From: Clostridiales bacterium | GTDB lineage: Bacteria; Bacillota; Clostridia; Oscillospirales; CAG-272 | DNA length: 33,151 nucleotides | Direction: 5' to 3' | NCBI GenBank assembly: GCA_003523225.1 | Contig: DPGK01000004.1 | Span: 141,698 to 174,848 of the forward strand | In this document: piece after piece, positions 30,970 to 33,151 of the stretch | Numbering within the stretch: position 1 is the stretch's first letter | Layout of the letters: every line of letters starts with the position of its first letter | Made by a program: the position numbers and the translations under genes | Notes under the pieces: generated by a model | Database searches by the model: none | Seen by the model: only the letters and a program-made list of their open reading frames with translations | Told to the model about the DNA's origin: nothing

Positions 30970-32346
30970 ATGGCTTTATTCAATAGGAGCAACCGCAAAG
31001 GCGGATTTATGGACGAGATTCGCTGCGATGAACCATCGTACTTAATTTGGAAATGGCATCCGTCTGGTGTGCAAGCCGGAACAGGCAATCGTGAAAATGC
31101 AATTCGTTGGGGATCGTCCTTGCGGGTTAAGGACGGCGAGGTTGCCGTGTTCGTATATAAGCAGAAAAATGGCACCATGCAGGATTTCATTGTTGGTCCT
31201 TTTGATCAGACAATAAAAACAGCAAACTTCCCGGTACTTGCCAGCATTGTAGGTCTTGCCTACGAGGGCGGCACCCCGTTCCAGGCAGAAGTTTACTTTA
31301 TCAACCTTGCCCGTATTATCCAAGTTAGGTTCGGGGTTCCGTTCTTCGATGTGTATGATCCGAGATTTATGGATTTCGGAGTGCCTGTTGCAGTCAGAGG
31401 TACTGTCAGCTTTGGTATCGCAGATTACCGGGAGTTTATTAAATTACATAGGCTCAGCAGTTTCAACCTTGATGACTTCCAGCGGCAGATTCGTGATGCG
31501 GTCAACCGCTATGTAAAAGACGCTGTTGCGAATGCTCCAGCTGCACACAACATTCCTGTTGTCCAGATTGAGAGCAAAACCGCACAAATCAATGATGTAG
31601 TAGAATACGATCTCAGCGAACGCCTAAAGGAAACTTTTGGTGTTGTTGTTTCCAGTATCGACATCGGTGCAATAGAAATTGATAAATCCAGCGAGGGTTA
31701 TCGTCAGCTTATGAGCGTGACCAAGGATCTCGCCGGGGCAACCGCAAAGGCTGAAGCAGAAGCGAAAATTAAAGATATTGCTGACAAGCAGCGTATTGAG
31801 GCTGAGAACTACGAGGAAGTCTTGCGTATCCAGCGTGAAGAAGCTCAGTACGCACAGCACAAGCAGACGCAGACGGCTAATTTCGGTGCTTTCCAAGTAG
31901 AAAAGCAAGCAGAGGTCGGTGTCGCCGGTGCGGAAGCTCTTGGGCAGATGGGAGCAAACGGAGCTGGCAATGTGAACTTAGGTGGTAATGGTGGCGCTGA
32001 TGGATTTAACATAGCCGCTATGATGGCAAGCATGGCTGTTGGCGGTGCGGTTGGTCAGAATATCGCCGGTGCTATGAATAATATGATGGGCGGCATCAAT
32101 CAGCAGACAACGCCTGGAACAGTACCACCTCCTATTCTTTCTGTGGCATATCATGTAGCTGTCAATGGACAAGCAACAGGCCCGTTTGATCTTTCTGTAT
32201 TGGCACAGATGGCAACCGCAGGACAGTTTACGGCGGATAGCTTGGTCTGGAAAAAGGGTATGGAGCAATGGGCAAAAGCAGGAACGGTTGATGAGTTGAA
32301 GAATCTGTTCGCAAATGTTATGCCGCCTATCCCGCCACAGGAATAA
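30970..32346 (+). CDS. SPFH-domain protein (YdjI-like) with C-terminal GYF_2 domain
   Basis: 458 residues from the ATG at 30970 (preceded by AAGGGGGAC). Residues ~15-300 match the YdjI/virion-core-like SPFH family (RCDEPSYLIWKWHP, SSLRVKDGEVAVFVYKQKNGTMQDFIVGPF, NFPVLASIVGLAYEGGTPFQAEVYFINL), ending in a charged coiled coil (AKAEAEAKIKDIADKQRIEAENYEEVL). A Gly/Ala/Met-rich stretch (about 330-375) leads to a GYF_2-type domain (about 395-447; GPFDLSVLAQMATAG, WKKGMEQWAKAG). SPFH proteins form oligomeric membrane scaffolds; in Bacillus, YdjI is linked with PspA-type membrane-stress proteins. No PspA homologue is in the window. Confidence 0.88.
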   Translation: MALFNRSNRKGGFMDEIRCDEPSYLIWKWHPSGVQAGTGNRENAIRWGSSLRVKDGEVAVFVYKQKNGTMQDFIVGPFDQTIKTANFPVLASIVGLAYEGGTPFQAEVYFINLARIIQVRFGVPFFDVYDPRFMDFGVPVAVRGTVSFGIADYREFIKLHRLSSFNLDDFQRQIRDAVNRYVKDAVANAPAAHNIPVVQIESKTAQINDVVEYDLSERLKETFGVVVSSIDIGAIEIDKSSEGYRQLMSVTKDLAGATAKAEAEAKIKDIADKQRIEAENYEEVLRIQREEAQYAQHKQTQTANFGAFQVEKQAEVGVAGAEALGQMGANGAGNVNLGGNGGADGFNIAAMMASMAVGGAVGQNIAGAMNNMMGGINQQTTPGTVPPPILSVAYHVAVNGQATGPFDLSVLAQMATAGQFTADSLVWKKGMEQWAKAGTVDELKNLFANVMPPIPPQE

Positions 32347-32380
32347 ACAAAGCAACGAAAGCATTGAAGGGGCTGTTTGT

Positions 32381-32566
32381 ATGAAATTTGGCGATAGTGA
32401 ATTGATTCGGAATGAAGGAAATATTCGACTGATAAAAGTTGGAGCAAGAGGAGACCGGGAGGTTTACGCTGTGTTGGGTGGCGGCTCAACCAAGCACTTT
32501 GACGATTATGAGGATGCTCTTGAAGAATTTAACCTCCGTTGGATGAAAGAAAAATATGGGGACTGA
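32381..32566 (+). CDS. Small acidic protein of unknown function
   Basis: 61 residues from the ATG at 32381 (preceded by GAAGGGG, eight bases away): MKFGDSELIRNEGNIRLIKVG..., ending EEFNLRWMKEKYGD. Soluble, alpha/beta-looking, no cysteine or membrane segment, no family recognised. Follows the SPFH gene by 34 bases and precedes the next gene by five. Confidence 0.6.
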   Translation: MKFGDSELIRNEGNIRLIKVGARGDREVYAVLGGGSTKHFDDYEDALEEFNLRWMKEKYGD

Positions 32567-32571
32567 TCAAT

Positions 32572-32883
32572 ATGGCACAAAATTGGGATTATGCAGAATT
32601 ATCAAAAGCGGCCAAGGTGGCAGGTGGACCGGAAAAGTATGTTGAAATGTTAGAACGTGCAAGTCGAGATGCAGGTAAAATGGAAATGCTGCCTTGGGTG
32701 GGAGTGGCTGCGGTTGGAGCATCGTTGCTTACTGTAGCGGCTGTCAAAGTTGTGGATTTTTTCAAATCAAAAAAGCGACAAAATCAAGAAGATATCGAAG
32801 CTGCCAAGCAAGAAATAATTGCAGGTATCAAGGCTTATGACGCTGAACATGAAAGTATTGAGGAGAATCCGGGTGTAGAATAA
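32572..32883 (+). CDS. Small single-pass membrane protein of unknown function
   Basis: 103 residues from the ATG at 32572. A soluble helical N-terminus (1-38) precedes one membrane helix (about 42-62: VGVAAVGASLLTVAAVKVVDFF), a basic stretch (KSKKRQNQ) and an acidic helical tail. The basic side suggests the tail is cytoplasmic. It ends the operon and a terminator lies 65 bases on. No family recognised. Confidence 0.65.
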   Translation: MAQNWDYAELSKAAKVAGGPEKYVEMLERASRDAGKMEMLPWVGVAAVGASLLTVAAVKVVDFFKSKKRQNQEDIEAAKQEIIAGIKAYDAEHESIEENPGVE

Positions 32884-32947
32884 CACCAACACGGCTGGAT
32901 CGTTTTTTAACCCGCTCACGCTGTGTAGCCAACTGCTCAGCAGAGCA

Positions 32948-33005
32948 AAAAAATCCCGCAGGTTTCATCCAACGTTTTAGGATGAAGTCTGTGGGATTTT
33001 TATAT
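32948..33005 (+). terminator. Rho-independent terminator closing the SPFH operon
   Basis: AAATCCCGCAG pairs with CTGTGGGATTT and an inner TTCATCC pairs with GGATGAA, followed by TTTTTATATTTT. It is the last feature before the non-coding right end. Confidence 0.8.
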
Positions 33006-33017
33006 TTTCTGAGGAGC

Positions 33018-33144
33018 ACCAAACTGCGGGATAAGGTAGCATTTTACAGTTTGGTACTATTTGTGAGGAAAATAAATGGGGTGTCCAGAGGGGAAAATCC
33101 CCTCGGCTCTGGGTTTCCAATAGGGGCGAGAGCATCCCTGTTGG
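33018..33144. repeat. Cluster of inverted repeats at the right edge
   Basis: ACCAAACTG (33018-33026) and CAGTTTGGT (33047-33055) form one pair. Next comes GAGGGGA-AAA-TCCCCTC (33088-33104), nested in an alternative CCAGAG...CTCTGG (33085-33112). Last is CCAATAGGG (33117-33125) with CCCTGTTGG (33136-33144), one wobble. No gene is visible here. Such clusters occur at transfer origins and in regulatory leaders of integrative elements; which applies cannot be decided from this window. Confidence 0.45.
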
Positions 33145-33151
33145 CACACGA

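Larger units (their letters stand above)
27782..33151 (+). mobile_element. Left part of a putative integrative element inserted in rlmD
   Basis: The change in base composition, the replaced rlmD tail, a DUF6061-like protein and a block of accessory genes not related to the flanking housekeeping genes suggest mobile-element cargo. No integrase, relaxase or conjugation gene is visible before the right edge, so the type of element is not determined. The last 270 bases are non-coding and rich in inverted repeats. Confidence 0.5.

Overview
The window looks like a chromosomal contig from an anaerobic, spore-forming, Gram-positive Clostridia-type bacterium, probably an uncultured gut or rumen lineage. 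The reasons are a gpr-spoIIP sporulation pair, Bacillota-style sigma-A promoters and AGGAGG ribosome binding sites, a DUF1858 redox protein, and secreted proteins ending in a hydrophobic stretch plus an Arg cluster. No rRNA, tRNA or CRISPR array was seen. This assignment is an inference from gene content; no database was searched.

Layout. 50-1909 (-): an oligopeptide-type substrate-binding lipoprotein. 2202-4357 (+): gpr and spoIIP, with an inverted repeat that could hide the spoIIP ribosome binding site. 4404-5702: a small membrane protein and an S24 (LexA/CI-like) repressor, divergent from two near-consensus promoters with a duplicated operator-like sequence between them. 5833-10404 (+): a Cys-type sulfatase and a large surface protein (beta-helix plus CE2-like SGNH esterase). 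10623-12895 (+): a TetR regulator with an ABC-2 exporter. 13006-17360 (-): an amino-sugar operon, transcribed glmM, then a hexapeptide-repeat acyltransferase, then glmS; its glmM carries an XRE DNA-binding domain at the N-terminus. 17774-19377 (-): prfB and a small membrane protein. 19685-23600 (+): a secreted M23 peptidase gene broken by a frameshift, translationally coupled to a C-terminally anchored exported protein. 23913-28069 (+): DUF1858 protein, TrmK, Nif3-family protein, a metallophosphoesterase homologue that has lost several metal ligands, and an RlmD-type rRNA methyltransferase.

From about 27,770 onward the DNA becomes visibly AT-richer and the gene type changes. The rlmD reading frame runs on into an extra tail of about 95 residues, and the genes that follow look like cargo of an integrative element inserted at the 3' end of rlmD: a DUF6061-like protein, then one operon encoding an XRE regulator, a zinc-ribbon/TM2 protein, a zinc-ribbon membrane protein with a duplicated beta-rich domain, an SPFH (YdjI-like) protein with a GYF_2 domain, and two small proteins. 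The window ends in a non-coding stretch packed with inverted repeats.

The most interesting items are the XRE-GlmM fusion heading the glmM-acyltransferase-glmS operon, the SPFH/zinc-ribbon/TM2 membrane cassette at the rlmD integration site, the degenerate phosphoesterase, a repeated upstream DNA element (ATTGTGCA-N3-TGCTGAAAA and partial copies), and a near-identical C-terminal anchor on two exported proteins.
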